Below are positions 26,439-34,383 of a stretch of DNA of 64,000 nucleotides, in pieces. The translations under genes were made by a program, and so were the position numbers. The stretch is taken from positions 806,001-870,000 of the forward strand of contig NZ_CP061307.1 of assembly GCF_018687895.1 (NCBI RefSeq), written 5' to 3'. Source of the stretch: Polynucleobacter sp. JS-JIR-II-50 (GTDB lineage: Bacteria > Pseudomonadota > Gammaproteobacteria > Burkholderiales > Burkholderiaceae). Under the pieces are notes generated by a model. The model searched no databases and was not told the DNA's origin. It was given only the letters and a program-made list of their open reading frames with translations. Position 1 is the first letter of the stretch, and each line of letters starts with the position of its first letter.

Positions 26439-26657
26439 ATGAAATGCAATGTCGGTAGTGTTGATCGTATGTTACGTATGGTGGTTGGTCTGGTATTAAT
26501 TGGTCTAGCTGTAACGGGAACTGTTGGTGTATGGGGTTGGATTGGTGTGGTGCCGCTTGCAACAGGGCTATTTAGATTTTGCCCAGCGTACCCACTTTTA
26601 GGAATTAATACTTGCGGTACCGATTCTTCTTGTGGCGGTGGCGGTTGTTGTAAATAA
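26439..26657 (+). CDS. DUF2892 small membrane protein with Cys-rich tail
   Basis: A 72-residue protein starting MKCNVGSVDRMLRM, the typical opening of DUF2892 proteins, which often accompany or are fused to rhodaneses (for example YgaP). Two transmembrane helices (about 12-30 and 32-48) are followed by FCPAYPLLGINTCG and a C-terminal tail with further cysteines (SSCGGGGCCK). It is the last gene of the BigR operon, before a hairpin terminator. A role in membrane-associated sulfane-sulfur transfer is inferred from the family. Confidence 0.88.
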   Translation: MKCNVGSVDRMLRMVVGLVLIGLAVTGTVGVWGWIGVVPLATGLFRFCPAYPLLGINTCGTDSSCGGGGCCK

Positions 26658-26676
26658 GTTTTGTTTCATCTTTGCG

Positions 26677-26708
26677 GATAAAAGCTAACTTATTGGTTGG
26701 CTTTTATC
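26677..26708 (+). terminator. Terminator of the YeeE-BigR operon
   Basis: A 13-base stem (GATAAAAGCTAAC / GTTGGCTTTTATC, one G-T pair) with a six-base loop, 19 bases after the DUF2892 gene. The T-rich side is inside the stem, and only short T runs follow. Confidence 0.65.
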
Positions 26709-26806
26709 TTCATCGGATTGAACCTAAGCGGTCTAAAACGCAGGATTAAGTAGTTTTCAGAGGTAAATCTTTATAGGCCAATTCTTTTTAGGTATAAAAT
26801 CGCGCC

Positions 26807-27160
26807 ATGCGATCCCGAAATAGATCTCTCGTGATTCTTATTTGCCTTTTCTTGATTTCATTCAAGGTTGCGGCTGGCAGCGTTTTTATCGATGCTGCTA
26901 TTGAGCGTGCTCAAATGCATCAAACATCATTTTCCACTTTTATTTCTGACCATAGTCATGTAAGCAATGATACTAATGATGGTCAACAGGAATCTCGCAC
27001 ACTTTTTTTAATGAGCCATGTAACGGCAAATATTAGCGAGATCCAAATTGCTATTTTTCATCCACCGCTAAGTGCCCTTAAATTTACCTTGGCAAACGAT
27101 GTTTTATTTACGCAAAACTTTCCCGATTCAGCATTTAAGCCACCCAAGGCCCAGGCCTAA
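26807..27160 (+). CDS. Small exported protein of unknown function
   Basis: A 117-residue product with a signal peptide (about 1-23, ending VAAGS) and a mature part lacking cysteines. The C-terminal DSAFKPPKAQA recalls the PPxA-ending small proteins found next to heavy-metal efflux genes in Burkholderiales, but no efflux genes are near. A TATAAA -10 at 26793-26798 with TTTATA at 26770-26775 (17-base spacer) lies so close to ATG that the mRNA may be leaderless, or the true start is GTG at 26831. Its function is unknown. Confidence 0.6.
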   Translation: MRSRNRSLVILICLFLISFKVAAGSVFIDAAIERAQMHQTSFSTFISDHSHVSNDTNDGQQESRTLFLMSHVTANISEIQIAIFHPPLSALKFTLANDVLFTQNFPDSAFKPPKAQA

Positions 27161-27173
27161 TATTTTTTAGGTA

Positions 27174-27196
27174 GGACGTGCTTTAGAGGCATGTCC
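27174..27196 (+). terminator. Hairpin, possible terminator
   Basis: GGACGTGC / GCATGTCC stem of eight pairs (one G-T) with a seven-base loop, 13 bases after the small exported protein gene. The T tract is short, so termination is only likely. Confidence 0.5.
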
Positions 27197-27244
27197 CTTT
27201 GCTATTTGGCTACTTACTTGTAGCCATACATGGGAAATCTCATC

Positions 27245-27736
27245 ATGTTTAAATTTGTAAAAATATTGCCATTGGCATTATTGGTTTTATTTATTTCCGC
27301 CTGCAGTAGCGTTAAGTTAGATGACGCCAACGGCGTCGCTACTGTTAACGCTGGAGGCTCTTCTACTTACGATCCTATTAGCGATCCGAAGTCTAGCGTT
27401 TATGGCAAGCGTTCAATCTATTTTGAGTTTGATAGCTATACCGTTGACCCAAAATATGTTTCAACAATCTCCGCACATGCTTCTTACTTAAAGGCATTTC
27501 AAAAGCAAAAAGCTTTTGTGATAATCCAGGGAAATACCGATGATCGTGGAACTACCGAGTACAACCTTGCGCTAGGTCAAAAACGATCAGAAGCCGTTAA
27601 GAAAGCGCTACTTGCTCAAGGCGTGAGCGAATCTCAGTTAGAGGCGGTAAGCTTTGGAAAAGAGAAGCCAGCCAACCCAAATCAGACAGAGGCGGCGTTT
27701 AAAGAAAATCGACGCGCTGATTTTGTCTATCAATAA
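27245..27736 (+). CDS. Pal-like OmpA-domain lipoprotein
   Basis: A 163-residue outer-membrane lipoprotein. ATG at 27245 is preferred because it begins the signal peptide (MFKFVKILPLALLVLFISAC), whose lipobox is ISAC; the frame opens at 27230. The C-terminal OmpA/Pal domain (about 60-163) shows IYFEFDSYTV, GNTDDRGTTEYNLALGQKR and ENRRADFVYQ, the peptidoglycan-binding Asp and Arg motif. It is not next to tolB or other tol genes, so it may be an additional Pal paralogue rather than the main Pal. Confidence 0.88.
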   Translation: MFKFVKILPLALLVLFISACSSVKLDDANGVATVNAGGSSTYDPISDPKSSVYGKRSIYFEFDSYTVDPKYVSTISAHASYLKAFQKQKAFVIIQGNTDDRGTTEYNLALGQKRSEAVKKALLAQGVSESQLEAVSFGKEKPANPNQTEAAFKENRRADFVYQ

Positions 27737-27751
27737 CTAATGGGCTACTCA

Positions 27752-28273
27752 ATGAAAAACATCTTTAAATTAAGTTTGATAGGAATTGCATTCCTTAGTG
27801 GATGTGCGACAAATGTTGCACCCAATAATCCAGTTCAAGTTGCTAAAGCTCCACTACCAATGATAGCAATGGCTCCAGACCACTCAGGGTCTGTAGCCAA
27901 GCGACTTAATGATTGTATTATGCGAAGCAATCAAAGTGCTGACGCATTGTTAGTAGATGCCCAGATTATTGCCGTTACCAGAAATAACTCTCATGCAAAG
28001 GTACTTTTTAGTTCGGCGGATAAATTAACCGATCAGCAGGCCAAGGCATTAACGAGCTATTTGTCTGAAGCAAATTCCTGTCGGCCGATTGCTTTGGAGG
28101 GCTTAGGCTCCGAAAAGACTGCAGTTTACGAGGATTTCTTTAAAAAGATTGACGGTGTCTATGCCGATCTTATAGCCAGAAAGATCACTATTGGGGTGGC
28201 CAATCAAGAAAGGCAATTACTCATTCAAGATGCCCATATGAAGAAATTGGCGCTTCAATCTAAAAAAAATTAG
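27752..28273 (+). CDS. Lipoprotein of unknown function
   Basis: A 173-residue lipoprotein with lipobox LSGC near residue 20. ATG at 27752 starts the signal peptide (MKNIFKLSLIGIAFL); ATG at 27740 is an alternative. The mature part contains a pair of cysteines (NDCIMRS, EANSCRP) and a helical C-terminal half (about 105-173) but no motif I recognise. It lies 15 bases after the Pal-like gene and 12 bases before the zinc-ribbon gene, suggesting one transcript. Confidence 0.75.
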   Translation: MKNIFKLSLIGIAFLSGCATNVAPNNPVQVAKAPLPMIAMAPDHSGSVAKRLNDCIMRSNQSADALLVDAQIIAVTRNNSHAKVLFSSADKLTDQQAKALTSYLSEANSCRPIALEGLGSEKTAVYEDFFKKIDGVYADLIARKITIGVANQERQLLIQDAHMKKLALQSKKN

Positions 28274-28285
28274 TGGGATTAAATT

Positions 28286-28591
28286 ATGGCTAGATATAAA
28301 TTTGTGTGCCGCTCTTGTAAGTTTGAATGCATTAGCGGCATAGGCAAAGAGGTTGGGCTTCACTCTTCGAGGGTGGCAATGGTTTGTAAGACCTGCTCAA
28401 CGATTGATGCATATACTGTAGCTCATCCAGGGAGCATCAACACTGAAATTAGCATGCCACCGGTTTGTACCAGTTGCCACTCTAGTGATCATCTGTTGGA
28501 GTGGGACGGTCTTACTTGCCCACATTGCAATATGGGTATGAGAGCTTTGGGTGGGGATGTTGATGCTGAGAGGCCTTTTAAATATTGGTAA
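28286..28591 (+). CDS. Small zinc-ribbon protein
   Basis: A 101-residue cytoplasmic protein with four CxxC-type pairs: CRSC, CKTC, CTSC and CPHC. This suggests two zinc ribbons, one at about 8-38 and one at about 72-94. It ends DAERPFKYW. No catalytic motif is seen. It is the third gene after the Pal-like and lipoprotein genes. The function is unknown; zinc binding is inferred from the cysteines. Confidence 0.75.
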   Translation: MARYKFVCRSCKFECISGIGKEVGLHSSRVAMVCKTCSTIDAYTVAHPGSINTEISMPPVCTSCHSSDHLLEWDGLTCPHCNMGMRALGGDVDAERPFKYW

Positions 28592-28684
28592 TCAAGGGTA
28601 AGTGCGAATACAGGGCTTTCTAATGGATGTTAGATTGGAGCCTTAAATTCTATGCCGAGATTGTTAGAGGCTGGAGGAGACACC

Positions 28685-28706
28685 AAACCACCCTCGGGTG
28701 GTTTTT
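28685..28706. terminator. Bidirectional terminator
   Basis: Stem AACCACCC / GGGTGGTT with a two-base loop (effectively four) and a T tract following on the plus strand. It separates the zinc-ribbon gene from the convergent modC-like gene. Confidence 0.8.
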
Positions 28707-28729
28707 CTTATTTGTTGATTCGCTGTAGA

Positions 28730-29839
28730 TTAACGATCAATAAATCGCCTTGGGTCGTTGATGGGGCGTAATGGCATGATGTGAATCTGATTGCCATCTA
28801 ATTCAATATGTAATTTACTGCCTATTTCCATGTTGAGTCTTTTCACTTCAGAAGACGAGGCAACCCACTCAAGTTTGTGTGTACTACTCTGAATTTGTAG
28901 CTGAACTACTGCAATTTGACCTAAGCTGCTCATTGCTGCCACCGAAGCAGGAATACTTGTAGCGGTTGCTGTGCTGTGAATGCTTAATCCATCTTGCGGA
29001 ATAACCCATGCTACTTGTGCGTTTGGCGGGATCTTGCCTTTATCGGCTACGGTGAAAGTTTTTTCACAGCCCTCCCAGGAGAGGTTGCCCGCATTAAATA
29101 TTCCATGGAACATATTATTAATGCCAACCAACTCGGCTACACGTGAGTTTCTGGGTCTTTGGAACAGCACTTGAGGCGCAGCAGTTTGTAGGCTTATGCC
29201 ATTGTCAATTACAGTAATGCGATCAGCAAGTAGATCCGCCTCACGTAAATCATGGGTAACAAGCAAAATAGGAATATTTAAGTCCTTGCGTAAATCTGCA
29301 AGAGTTTTATATAGACTCTGACGGGTTGGCGCATCGACTGCTGAGAACGGTTCATCAAGCAATAAGATCTTAGGTTGTCGGGCTAATGCGCGAGCAAGTG
29401 CCACACGTTGCTGCTGCCCACCAGAGAGCTGGTTTGGAAAGCGGTGGGCTAGTTCAGCAATTCCCATGCGGCTCAGCCAATCTTGAGCAATCAATCTTCG
29501 CTCTGCGACTTTTTTTGCTGAATTCTGCAAGGGAATGAGGACATTCTCAATAGCAGAAAGATGTGGGAAGAGGGCATATTGCTGAAATAAGAATCCGCAA
29601 GATCGTTGTGCTGGCGGCAGGTTCTGTATAACGCCCGTTATTTCGTTAGCTTCAAACCAAGTTTGACCATCGCATTCAATTTTTCCGGCCTTAGATTGAC
29701 TTAGTCCAGCAATCGTTCTCAGCGTGCTAGTTTTGCCGCTACCAGATGGGCCAACCAGGGCATGTAATTGACCTGCCGCACATTCAAGTGTGATCTGAAG
29801 TGGGTTTGGAAGGGTTTGGCTGATTTTTAGCTTCAGCAT
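28730..29839 (-). CDS. modC: Molybdate-type ABC transporter ATPase (ModC-like)
   Basis: A 369-residue ABC ATPase. Walker A is [10 protein letters not shown] (about 33-42), the signature is LSGGQQQR (about 139-146), Walker B is [13 protein letters not shown] and the switch His is in [11 protein letters not shown]. The C-terminal part (about 285-360) looks like a TOBE ligand domain, as in ModC. Its start overlaps the stop of the permease gene at base 29839. No binding-protein gene accompanies it. Molybdate is favoured because the partner resembles ModB and soxCD, a molybdoenzyme, lies upstream; sulfate or thiosulfate uptake cannot be excluded. Confidence 0.82.
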   Translation of the reverse strand: MLKLKISQTLPNPLQITLECAAGQLHALVGPSGSGKTSTLRTIAGLSQSKAGKIECDGQTWFEANEITGVIQNLPPAQRSCGFLFQQYALFPHLSAIENVLIPLQNSAKKVAERRLIAQDWLSRMGIAELAHRFPNQLSGGQQQRVALARALARQPKILLLDEPFSAVDAPTRQSLYKTLADLRKDLNIPILLVTHDLREADLLADRITVIDNGISLQTAAPQVLFQRPRNSRVAELVGINNMFHGIFNAGNLSWEGCEKTFTVADKGKIPPNAQVAWVIPQDGLSIHSTATATSIPASVAAMSSLGQIAVVQLQIQSSTHKLEWVASSSEVKRLNMEIGSKLHIELDGNQIHIMPLRPINDPRRFIDR

Positions 29840-30492
29840 CAGGAGTTACCTCGGCTTGAGCGGTGTAAGCCTTTACCAAAGACGCCATAGGAAAGTGCAA
29901 TCGCGATGAGGGATATTCCAAGCAGTAATGAGGCCAAAGCACCTGCGCCAGAGGTATCAAAGCTTTGAACCTTGTCATAAATTGCGATTGATACGGTTTT
30001 AGTTTCCCCTGGAATAGCCCCTCCCACCATTAGCACGACCCCAAACTCCCCGAGAGTATGGGCAAATGTTAAAACTACCGCACTGGTAATGCCGCGCCAA
30101 GCTAGAGGTAGCTCAATTAGTCGAAAGATCTGCCATTTCGAGAGTCCGCTGACCTGAGCCGCTTCTCTAATATCTGGGTTGATGGCTTCAAATGCGCGCT
30201 GAATAGGCTGAATGGCAAATGGGAGGTTCACTATGAGGGAGGCAATCAGGATTCCCGCAAAGGAAAACACCAAAGGGACTCCAAATATGCTTTTGCCGCC
30301 CAGCCCCACTAGTAGGTAGTAGCCCAGCACGGTTGGCGGTAAGACTAGGGGAAGGGCTAGTCCAGCTTCAATCCAAGGCTTGCTTCTATTAAGGCTTAGC
30401 AGGGAATATGCCACCCAGATCCCAAAAGGGATGATGATGGCTAAAGTCCACAGTGCAAGCTTTAGTGAGAGAAGTATTGCGTCCGTATCCAT
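29839..30492 (-). CDS. modB: Molybdate-type ABC transporter permease (ModB-like)
   Basis: A 217-residue inner-membrane permease with about five helices. LPLVLPPTVLGYYLL near residue 50 is the ModB-type motif, and the coupling loop EAAQVSGLSKWQIFRLIELPLAWRGI (given in parts: EAAQVSGLS at about 133-141) contacts the ATPase. GEFGVVLMVGGAIPGETKT is also typical of ModB. It is translationally coupled to the ATPase gene. The modA gene normally found upstream is missing; soxR on the other strand occupies that place. Confidence 0.85.
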   Translation of the reverse strand: MDTDAILLSLKLALWTLAIIIPFGIWVAYSLLSLNRSKPWIEAGLALPLVLPPTVLGYYLLVGLGGKSIFGVPLVFSFAGILIASLIVNLPFAIQPIQRAFEAINPDIREAAQVSGLSKWQIFRLIELPLAWRGITSAVVLTFAHTLGEFGVVLMVGGAIPGETKTVSIAIYDKVQSFDTSGAGALASLLLGISLIAIALSYGVFGKGLHRSSRGNS

Positions 30493-30514
30493 TGATTGAT
30501 TGTATTGCTAAGCA

Positions 30515-30535
30515 ATATAGGGTATCTCACTATAT
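30515..30535. promoter_or_regulatory. Possible operator before modBC
   Basis: ATATAG-N9-CTATAT, a six-base inverted repeat 23 bases upstream of modB. It resembles ModE sites in being an AT-rich dyad with TATA cores, but the spacing and flanks are not an exact ModE consensus, and no modE gene is in the window. Confidence 0.3.
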
Positions 30536-30559
30536 CGAATTTAGCCCATGCGGAGTCAA

Positions 30560-30583
30560 ATATATGCGCATATACGCATATAT
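30560..30583. promoter_or_regulatory. Palindromic operator before soxR
   Basis: ATATATGCG-N6-CGCATATAT is a perfect inverted repeat with nine-base arms, 18 bases before the soxR start. An ArsR-family repressor gene follows directly, so autoregulation is the natural reading. A related sequence lies before the rhodanese gene (18242-18260). Confidence 0.7.
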
Positions 30584-30600
30584 ATAAGGCATCGATTTAA

Positions 30601-30936
30601 GTGAAATCCAGGGTTCAAAAAGCGACAAAAAATCTCACTCCAAAACAGATGGAGAAGGTCTTTTCGCAGGTTGCCGCGTATTTCAACGTTCTTTCTGAAC
30701 CAGCACGCTTACGCATCATGTACGCAGTTTGTAATGGTGAAAAATCCGTCTCTGAGGTAGTGGAGATGTGTGGCACAAGCCAGGCCAATGTATCCAGACA
30801 TTTACTAGCTCTTCATAAAGCCGGAATTCTAATGAGGCGAAAAGAGGGTGTGACGGTTTATTACTCGATTGCGGATAATGCAACCGTTGAGATGTGCCAG
30901 ACAGTCTGCGCAAAGATTGCTGAAGGTATTCATTAA
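30601..30936 (+). CDS. soxR: ArsR-family sox repressor SoxR
   Basis: A 111-residue winged-helix repressor heading the sox cluster. The recognition helix is SQANVSRHLLALHKA and the wing MRRKEGVTVYYSI. Cys44 (AVCNGEKSV) and Cys103 (TVCAKI), with Cys99 nearby, stand where persulfide-responsive SoxR/BigR proteins have their sensor pair. This is the ArsR-type SoxR of sulfur oxidisers, not the MerR-type SoxR of redox stress. The start codon is GTG at 30601; no ATG lies upstream in frame after the operator. soxC follows 34 bases later. Confidence 0.87.
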   Translation: MKSRVQKATKNLTPKQMEKVFSQVAAYFNVLSEPARLRIMYAVCNGEKSVSEVVEMCGTSQANVSRHLLALHKAGILMRRKEGVTVYYSIADNATVEMCQTVCAKIAEGIH

Positions 30937-30970
30937 GTTTTTATAGATTAACTTGTTAAGCAGAGGTCAA

Positions 30971-32371
30971 ATGACTAAGAAGCAAATTGAATTGAGTGCT
31001 GAGGATATCTCCGCGGTTGAGAAGTCTGCTAATAGAGCTCGCCTTGTTAAGGCGCCAGAGCACTTTATTTCTCAGGAATTAATTGCCGACATTAATGCCA
31101 ATGGCCTGGATGAGAGTCGTCGCGGTTTTTTGCGTAAAGGCTTTTTATCAGCGGTAGGTGGTGCTGCCGCTGGCTTGGCTGCGCCGATGGCTTTTGCTGC
31201 TGGAGAAGGTGACCCAGCAATCTTAGAGAAGCAAGAGTGGCAAACCACTTTAGGTAAGAACGTTGCCACTATGCCTTATGGCGTTCCATCTATTTATGAA
31301 TCTAATCTTATTCGTCGTGAATCACCTGGCTTAACGCGCGTTTCTGCAGCATCAGTTGCATTTACTCCATTGCAGGGATTGTTTGGAACTATCACTCCAA
31401 ATGGTTTGCACTTTGAGCGTCATCATCAAGGTTGGTACAACCTCAACCCTGAAACCCATCGACTCATGGTGAATGGTTTGGTGAAGAACGCTCGCGTCTT
31501 TACGATGAATGATTTGATGAGATTACCTTCAGTTTCGCGTACGCACTTTATTGAGTGTGGCGCTAATACTGGCTTAGAGTGGGGTAACGTAGCTGTACCA
31601 ACAGTGCAGTACACCCACGGTATGCTTTCTTGCTGTGAGTTTACTGGCGTACCTCTCAAAGTATTACTTGAAGAATGCGGCGCTGATTTGAAAAAAGGTA
31701 AGTTCATGCTTGCTGAGGGCGGCGATGGTTCTGGCATGACGCGCACCATCAATCTAGAAAGCTGCTTAGAAGACACAATCGTTGCCTGGAGCATGAACGG
31801 TGAAATGTTGCGCCCGGAAAACGGCTTCCCATTGCGTCTAGTGGTTCCTGGTGTGCAGGGCGTCAGCTGGGTGAAGTGGTTGCGTCGCCTAGAGGTTGGC
31901 GATATGCCTTGGAATGCGAAAGATGAAGCTGTTCACTATATTGAGCTCATGCCAGATGGCATGCACCGTCAATACGCATCCATTCAAGAATGTAAGTCAG
32001 TCATAACCACCCCTTCTGGCGGCCAGCAATTGCTAGATAAAGGCTTCTATAACGTGAGTGGCATGGCTTGGTCTGGTCGTGGCAAGATTAAACGCGTTGA
32101 CGTTTCTTTTGATGGCGGCAATAACTGGCGAACTGCACGTTTAGAGACTCCGGTGCTTACTAAATCCATTACCCGTTTCAATATAGATTGGGTATGGGAT
32201 GGTTCGCCCGCAATCTTGCAATCGAGAGCTGTAGATGACACTGGCTATATTCAGCCTTCAATTAAGGTCTTGCGTGATGTGCGTGGTAATCGCTCGATTT
32301 ATCACAACAATGCAATTCAGTCATGGAAATTGGATTCAAACGGTGAGGTGAGTAATGTACAAGTTGGATAA
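30971..32371 (+). CDS. soxC: Sulfane dehydrogenase molybdenum subunit SoxC
   Basis: The 466-residue molybdopterin subunit of SoxCD, which oxidises the sulfane sulfur on SoxY-cysteine-S-thiosulfonate. It has an unusually long N-terminal region before the twin-arginine signal (SRRGFLRKGFLS at about 49-60). The Mo-ligating cysteine is Cys196 in HFIECGANTG. VPGVQGVSWVKWLRRLEV and the C-terminal dimerisation domain (VDVSFDGGNNWRTARLE) are typical of the sulfite-oxidase superfamily. ATG at 30971 has AGAGG upstream; the frame opens at 30953. Its end overlaps soxD by 17 bases. Confidence 0.96.
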   Translation: MTKKQIELSAEDISAVEKSANRARLVKAPEHFISQELIADINANGLDESRRGFLRKGFLSAVGGAAAGLAAPMAFAAGEGDPAILEKQEWQTTLGKNVATMPYGVPSIYESNLIRRESPGLTRVSAASVAFTPLQGLFGTITPNGLHFERHHQGWYNLNPETHRLMVNGLVKNARVFTMNDLMRLPSVSRTHFIECGANTGLEWGNVAVPTVQYTHGMLSCCEFTGVPLKVLLEECGADLKKGKFMLAEGGDGSGMTRTINLESCLEDTIVAWSMNGEMLRPENGFPLRLVVPGVQGVSWVKWLRRLEVGDMPWNAKDEAVHYIELMPDGMHRQYASIQECKSVITTPSGGQQLLDKGFYNVSGMAWSGRGKIKRVDVSFDGGNNWRTARLETPVLTKSITRFNIDWVWDGSPAILQSRAVDDTGYIQPSIKVLRDVRGNRSIYHNNAIQSWKLDSNGEVSNVQVG

Positions 32372-33443
32372 ATTATTTGCTCGCGTAACTGTTGCAGCTT
32401 TAGCAGCCTTATCAATTCAATTTGCTTATGCGCAAAATACTCAGGGCTCTGCTAAGTTTCCGGGGATTGGCCGCAACGCCACTCCAGCCGAGGTTATGGC
32501 TTGGGATATCGATGTGCGCCCAGACTTTAAGGGGTTACCTAAAGGATCTGGCTCGGTAGAGCAGGGTCAAGCTATTTGGGAATCTAAATGCGCTAGCTGT
32601 CATGGTGTCTTTGGTGAGTCTAATGAAATCTTTACGCCGATTGCAGGTGGAACTACTGTTGATGATGTAAAGACGGGTAAGGTTGCCTCTTTAGCTGATC
32701 GTAAGCAACCTCAGCGTACTACCTTGATGAAGGTACCAAGCGTTTCTACTTTGTGGGACTACATCTATCGGGCTATGCCTTGGAATGCGCCGAGATCTTT
32801 AACGCCAGACGATACTTATGCTCTGGTTGCATTTATTTTGAGTTTGGGTGAAATTGTTCCAGATGATTTTGTATTGAGCAATACCAATATTGCCGACGTA
32901 CAGAAGAAGATGCCTAACCGCAATGGAATGACGCGTAACCATGGCTTCTGGAGTGTGAACGGCAAACCCGATGTCAATGGCTCATCTTGCATGAATAATT
33001 GCGTGAAGTTTGTACAAATTGGCTCTACGCTTCCAGACTTCGCTAGAAATGCTCACGGCAATATTGCAGAGCAAAATCGCCTCTATGGCCCATATCGTGG
33101 ATCAGACTCAACCAAGCCGCCGCTTGATAAACTGCCAGGCACATCAGGTGAGGGGCTCGCACATGCCTCTGATACTCATGCTGCAAGCACAAAGGGTCCT
33201 GCAGCGCTGTTTAAGAATGAAAACTGCTCGGCATGCCATGCCCCAAATGCGAAATTGGTTGGCCCATCAATTGCCGATATAGCAGCTAAATATAAGGGGC
33301 AGAGTGGGGCTCAAGAAAAGCTGATGGCTAAGGTCAAAAATGGGGGATCGGGGGTGTGGGGAGCGATCCCAATGCCGCCACAGTCCCAGTTATCCGATGA
33401 GGACAGGGCGACTCTAGTACGCTGGGTACTTACCGGACAATAG
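32355..33443 (+). CDS. soxD: Sulfane dehydrogenase dihaem subunit SoxD
   Basis: The 362-residue cytochrome partner of SoxC. Signal peptide about 1-26. Haem 1 is CASCH (79-83) in the SoxD-type N-terminal domain (FPGIGRNATPAEV, DIDVRPDFKGLP), and haem 2 is CSACH (291-295) in a small c-551-like C-terminal domain with Met ligand in IPMPPQSQLSDED. Between them lies a SoxD-specific segment with GSSCMNNC. The start overlaps soxC, indicating translational coupling. The presence of soxCD predicts complete oxidation of thiosulfate to sulfate without sulfur globules. Confidence 0.95.
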   Translation: MYKLDKLFARVTVAALAALSIQFAYAQNTQGSAKFPGIGRNATPAEVMAWDIDVRPDFKGLPKGSGSVEQGQAIWESKCASCHGVFGESNEIFTPIAGGTTVDDVKTGKVASLADRKQPQRTTLMKVPSVSTLWDYIYRAMPWNAPRSLTPDDTYALVAFILSLGEIVPDDFVLSNTNIADVQKKMPNRNGMTRNHGFWSVNGKPDVNGSSCMNNCVKFVQIGSTLPDFARNAHGNIAEQNRLYGPYRGSDSTKPPLDKLPGTSGEGLAHASDTHAASTKGPAALFKNENCSACHAPNAKLVGPSIADIAAKYKGQSGAQEKLMAKVKNGGSGVWGAIPMPPQSQLSDEDRATLVRWVLTGQ

Positions 33444-33510
33444 TTTTACAGAGGGTTTTTTGAAATACCGCTATATTTGAGACTAAGAGTGGATTATTAA
33501 AGGAGTTTTT

Positions 33511-33963
33511 ATGAATCAGCAGCGACGCAGTTTATTGAAATACTCAGCCGTTTTCGGCTTAATGGCTTCTGCGGGTCTTATCAGCGTAGCCCAAGCTCAA
33601 GAGTGGAATAAAGCCGCTTTTGAAGGTAAGAGCCTAGATGATGTGTTCAAGATCTTGGGTGCGGGTAGCCCAGACAAATCTAGTGCAGTTACCTTGAATG
33701 CTCCGGATATCGCAGAAAATGGTGCGGTCGTTCCAGTTGGAATTGTCACAACCCTTAAAGCAGAGCAAATGGCAATTTTGGTTGAGAAAAACCCAAGCGC
33801 CTTAGCTGCGCAATTCTATATTCCAGCTGGTACTGAGCCTTTTGTTACTACTCGTATCAAGATGGGTCAAACCTCTAATGTGTATGCCTTGGTAAAAGCC
33901 GATGGCAAATGGAGTATGGCTGTTAAGGAAGTAAAAGTAACTTTGGGTGGTTGTGGCGGTTAA
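33511..33963 (+). CDS. soxY: Sulfur carrier protein SoxY
   Basis: The 150-residue periplasmic carrier to which intermediates are bound during thiosulfate oxidation. A twin-arginine-like signal (QQRRSLLKYSAVFG) is followed by the SoxY fold and the mobile C-terminal arm ending LGGCGG, with carrier cysteine Cys148. An AAGGAG ribosome site precedes ATG. soxZ follows 55 bases later; the two proteins form the SoxYZ heterodimer. Confidence 0.97.
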   Translation: MNQQRRSLLKYSAVFGLMASAGLISVAQAQEWNKAAFEGKSLDDVFKILGAGSPDKSSAVTLNAPDIAENGAVVPVGIVTTLKAEQMAILVEKNPSALAAQFYIPAGTEPFVTTRIKMGQTSNVYALVKADGKWSMAVKEVKVTLGGCGG

Positions 33964-34018
33964 TTAACCCCAGCCCAAATAAAACCATTAATTAATTACT
34001 AGATTACAAGAGGAAGAT

Positions 34019-34327
34019 ATGTCTGATCCAATGCGCGTAAGAGCGGCCGAAAACGGCGGAATTGTGGATGTAAAAATTTTGATGAAGCACGATATGGAAT
34101 CTGGTCAGCGTAAAGATGCTGCTGGTAAAACGATTCCTGCGTGGCACATTACTACTATCAATGTCAAAGCTAACGGTAAAGATGTATTGAATGGTCAGTT
34201 TGGCCCTGCGGTTTCTAAGGATCCATTCTTGAACTTCAAATACAAGGGCGCCAAAGGTGACAAGATTGTGGTGAGTTGGGTTGATAGCAAAGGTGACAAG
34301 CGCACCGACGAAGCAACAGCTTCTTAA
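34019..34327 (+). CDS. soxZ: Sulfur carrier subunit SoxZ
   Basis: A 102-residue protein without signal peptide, exported with SoxY by hitch-hiking in known systems. It starts MSDPMRVRA and contains VDVKILMKHDMESGQRKD and the immunoglobulin-like fold typical of SoxZ. A GAGGAAG ribosome site lies upstream. It stabilises SoxY and presents its carrier arm to SoxAX, SoxB and SoxCD. Confidence 0.97.
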   Translation: MSDPMRVRAAENGGIVDVKILMKHDMESGQRKDAAGKTIPAWHITTINVKANGKDVLNGQFGPAVSKDPFLNFKYKGAKGDKIVVSWVDSKGDKRTDEATAS

Positions 34328-34383
34328 TTTGCAGGTTGAATCAATAAATCTTTACCATCTAGTGTGTTTTGAAAGGGTTGCAA

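Noticed and set aside
30601..30936. Redox-stress SoxR of the MerR family
   Set aside because: The fold is ArsR-type winged helix without the C-terminal CxxCxCxxxxxC cluster motif of that SoxR.
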